Shown here piece after piece: positions 60,641 to 64,000 of a stretch of 64,000 bases of DNA. The notes beneath the pieces were generated by a model that was not told where the DNA came from, did no database searches, and worked only from the letters and a program-made list of their open reading frames with translations. The stretch is from Saccharina japonica (lineage: Eukaryota; Sar; Phaeophyceae; Laminariales; Laminariaceae): NCBI GenBank assembly GCA_008828725.1, contig MEHQ01004461.1, forward strand, positions 977,681 through 1,041,680, written 5' to 3'. Within the stretch, counting starts at the first letter, position 1. Every line of letters starts with the position of its first letter. Position numbers and translations under genes: made by a program.

Positions 60641-62689
60641 AGCGAATATCACCAAGCAAGTCTTCGTCGTGTATACTGATAGCTTTTTTTATCCCACAAC
60701 TAACTGGTCTTATTTCTGACTTGTGATGTGGAGCATCTGGGGCTGCTTGCTTGGGTTCTGCTTGAGGCGTCGCAGCAGAGCCGCGGGCATCGTTCACCCC
60801 CACATCGTCCATCATTGCCATGTGTTGCGTTTACGCCGGTCGTATGGTGTTTGGTGTGTGGTGTGTATTTCTTTGTTTTCAAATGAACGACATATTCGTT
60901 TTAGTCTTATTTAAAATAGTCAGGTATGATTTTGATCGGTTGGATAGTTGATACAAAGTTTACCTCTCTTTGTATTTAATTTAGAAGAAATGAGAGGGAA
61001 TAATAAAAGAACACACAACCAAATCGTATATACGAGTACGTCGTACGAATGTATTCAGTCTCCAGTCTACTCGCATGAGGTTTAGTTAGGCGTTTCATTT
61101 CTTTTAAAGGCTAACTTAACTGTTTTTAAGGCTACTCTTGGGCTACTCGTAATTGTTGGGGGACGGTGTCCGCTTGTGGCATTGTGGTGGACGTGCTAGT
61201 CCAGAGGCTTGGCGCGAGCCGCCGTTAGGCGCGTGCGTTAGCTTCTCTCAGAAGAAACGTATGATGTTACAAAGAAGGCTCTCTCTGGGCCAAGATGAAG
61301 AAGACAGAACATTTCAGACAGAGCTGAGAAGATTGGTTGGTTGTGAGCTTGGTGGGCGCAACCAGCCTCGACACGCTCGGCTCTACGGCTAGATGTACTC
61401 TTATCGGGTGGTTCTACTGACCGACCCACAGCAACGTTCCTCGGATGCTTGCTCGTGACCGCTCTACCTACTACGTACTGTTCTCAAGAACGCTACTCTT
61501 CCACACGTTCAACGTCGAACAGGTTCTAGATGCCCCGCGTATTTTATTAGGTTGTTCCTATTCGTATTTCGCCGCATACCCCTGGCTGTACTGATACCAA
61601 GTACTATTCGTATGTACATGACTGAGTACACCCTTACTTCAATAGCACTCCATGCTACTGAGTTAAATAGATAGGCTGGTACATACACCTACTATTATGC
61701 CTGCTACTATAATACGACATTGTTCCCGATCAGCGAATCAGTAGGCTACTTGTACTGATTACTGCTGCTGTAGCAACGTATCTACATCAACACGACCCCT
61801 CGATGGAGGTAACAAAGCATAATTACTGCTAGTCATCGAAATTAGTTCCCCAGTCAACTTGGTCTAAGGTAACATCCTCGTGCTTGATACTTACGGCAAC
61901 TGACTACGCCCGTCATATATATATATACGGTAGCATGCTTACTATAATGGTATTTCGACAACTCCCACTGTTGTTACTTCGTGTACTTTACTTGTCTGCA
62001 TATTTACGCGTGGTATCTGTTGATACGTCACAGCAAAGGTTCATTACTCCTTTACTGCGCCGCAACAACATCAATCGTTCCTGCTTCACTTAGCACGGGT
62101 GATCAATTCTTTTACAGCTAACGCAACAACTACTACGCGTAACCTGGCAACATAAAGGCATAACATTGTGACTGGTTTGAAGTAAGGTCAAGCGCACAAA
62201 CCGTATACGTATAACAGACAGGCCTTGGAACCCTCACGGTTCTCACTATACATACACGAGACAGACATACTAGATACGATATTACTCCGTACGCTTAATA
62301 CTACGACACCGTGATCGGCCGTATGTTTTATTTTTGAAAGGATATCAGTCGAACAGCAGTCTTAATTATCACATTTTGTTTCTGAAACACAGAAACACAT
62401 TCCTTACTGCCATGGTACTGTACTGCCCAAAGGGTGGATGAACAGTTGAAGGCAGGTTTGTGTCAAAGAAAGGCAACATGGACTACTGCAAAAATTCGCA
62501 ACTGCATCTCAAGCAAAAACAATATTGCATTGATCAGTTTGTTGACCAAGAAACATAACTAATAACAGGCTACCACGATTTTGCCCGCCCCATACTAAGA
62601 AGGCGTGTGGCACTGCTATAAAACTCTGGCCATTTAAGCTGGTACGACCCCAGGCGATGAAAATGTCCTTCTCCCAGCGGTTCAGATGG
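60641..62689. other. Intergenic, no gene seen
   Basis: A + frame at 61153-61392 ends in a Glu/Arg/Gln-rich stretch but has no family or splice support. The remainder shows only scattered short repeats. Confidence 0.45.
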
Positions 62690-63275
62690 TGATGGTGCAG
62701 CGGCCCTAGAAACAATGCCCCGGCAGCCTTAACCGATGATAGGGTTCAGTGACTCCAAAAGCGATATTCCACCAGCCCTAAAATTGATGATGATGTCCAG
62801 CGACTCCAGAAGCGATGTTCCAGCAGTCCTGAATCGATGACGATGCGGCAATCCCAGAAGACGTCCTCCCCCGGTGATCTCAAAATAATTCATGCTGTGG
62901 ACCGATCCCGAAAGACACTTCGGCGACCCCACGATGATACTTTTGCGGTGACTCCGGAAGCTCAGGCAGCCCCATCGAAAAGTAGTGCTGTAGCGACTCC
63001 AAAAATTGTCTTTCCGGCAATCCCACAGGTTTATGTTTGCAGCAGTCTCGAAAACGTCTCCCCGACGAACCCGCGTTTAGGCAGCTCCTGGCGGTGATAG
63101 TACCCCGGCGGCTCCTGTTGTAGATGCTGGTGTAGTACTGTTGCCCGATCCCAGAGGATGTTTCTTCGGCGACCCCACTATAATTATGCGGCGGTTCCGA
63201 CGACGGCGCTTCTTCAATCCGACGATGAGCGACCCTGGGCGACACGAATCTCCAGCGGTCCACACGACGATATTA
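62690..63275. repeat. About 51-nt degenerate tandem repeat, ending in a GATGATGAT tract
   Basis: Units contain GCGACTCCAGAAGCGATGTT and (C)CAGCAGTCCTGAATCGATGA with drift. The best preserved pair (about 62750-62850) reads, on the - strand, as a 17-residue repeat (S-L-L-E-S-L-D-I-I-I-N-F-R). A GAT microsatellite follows at 63274-63310. Confidence 0.75.
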
Positions 63276-64000
63276 TGATGATGGTGAAGATGATGATGAT
63301 GATGATGATGGCGATCCCAGGCAATGATCATATTGCTCCAGCGATCCCAATGAGTATTCCTTTCTTGCTCCGGGGATTCATGCACTTATAGACCTGGAAG
63401 TCCGCTGTCCAGGCGTTGTTGAACTTGGTGATCGGTTCGCTCCTCGTCGTTAGTTGCGCCGCTTATTCTTATTCCTAACAGGCACGGCGACGCCGCTGTT
63501 GTATGATATTGTCCTCCCGCATTTCTCGTATCCTCGGACGGTCTAGACTCGCCTTCCCTCACGGAAAACCCCCTCTTGGCGTCCATGATGTTGCTTGTGA
63601 CGTTGGCCGTGACGTTGGATCCCATTTTCGCAGTCCTCGTACTCGAAAGTCGAACCATCTGTCTTGTTCAGCGGAACAGTCCACCGGGGTAATCGTAGTA
63701 CGACGACCCTGAGACAATTGCAGCCGTTAGGTCCTGGTAGAACTACGAGTACGTAGCAGCAGCACAGCAGCAGCTTGTGGTCGTCCGGGGACACCCGGGC
63801 TACACCCCCGGGTTTCCTAGGTGGGTATGGATCTTTGGGTATAACGGATGTTGCTACTTGCTGCTGTAGATCATTGCCCACAGCTCTAGGTATTTTCTTC
63901 TCTCGCGGGCACTCTCTCACTGGGCTCTGCCCATATATGGGTCTTCTTTCTTCAGGGAATACTACAATTCACATCTTTTAACTCGTGTCAGCGAGGGTGG
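63276..64000. other. Right edge; possible - strand exon, unproven
   Basis: A 125-codon - strand frame (63543-63920) holds L-N-K-T-D-G-S-T-F-E-Y-E-D-C-E-N-G, and a GTGAGG that could be a donor lies near 63552. Too little context to call a gene. Confidence 0.25.

Noticed and set aside
60326-60821. Long - strand frames rich in Arg and Pro
   Set aside because: They arise from the CGGGAAA array, which lacks stops in several frames.

Overview
The window looks like nuclear DNA from an intron-rich, repeat-rich eukaryote. My best guess is a stramenopile, probably a brown macroalga. The reasons are GT-AG introns of 0.3-1.6 kb, a PPR protein whose repeats carry the spaced ISACGKGGQW-type signature I associate with stramenopiles, a secreted alpha-type carbonic anhydrase, and dense short transposons, SINE-like repeats and minisatellites. 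No bacterial operons, rRNA or intact tRNA were seen. The taxon is an inference; the gene calls rest on the sequence.

Two host genes can be modelled exon by exon. (1) On the + strand, a pentatricopeptide-repeat (PPR) gene runs from beyond the left edge to a stop at 11448. Ten exons (318-11448) join in one open frame of 572 residues with about 12 PPR repeats and a charged C-terminal tail; the 5' end lies outside the window. (2) On the - strand, a complete alpha-carbonic anhydrase gene runs from an ATG at 32663 to a stop at 25572. Nine exons encode 315 residues: a signal peptide, the three zinc histidines, the gatekeeper Thr-Glu pair, the proton-shuttle histidine and a likely disulfide pair. Such enzymes interconvert CO2 and bicarbonate outside the cell or in a secretory compartment, as expected of an algal carbon-concentrating mechanism.

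The rest (11.5-25.5 kb and 32.7-64 kb) holds no host gene I can support. It contains short inverted-repeat DNA transposons (MITEs) of at least five families, one with clean 4-bp target duplications in both copies; a 983-bp inverted-repeat element; two tRNA-derived SINE-like families; minisatellites; diverged local tandem duplications; and several stretches of decayed coding sequence of unknown family.

The most unusual feature is a set of arrays of CATGG/CACGG-centred units repeating every 10-12 nt (19.56-19.94, 20.62-21.47, 29.97-31.18, 32.85-33.67 kb). The 20.6 and 30.0 kb arrays are inverted copies of one another. Those at 30-31 and 33 kb have mirrored arms around a shared unique centre, the layout of a foldback element. 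The PPR introns also carry their own repeat family ending in poly-C. Three introns, in two unrelated genes, hold decayed partial copies of a neighbouring exon with its splice site.
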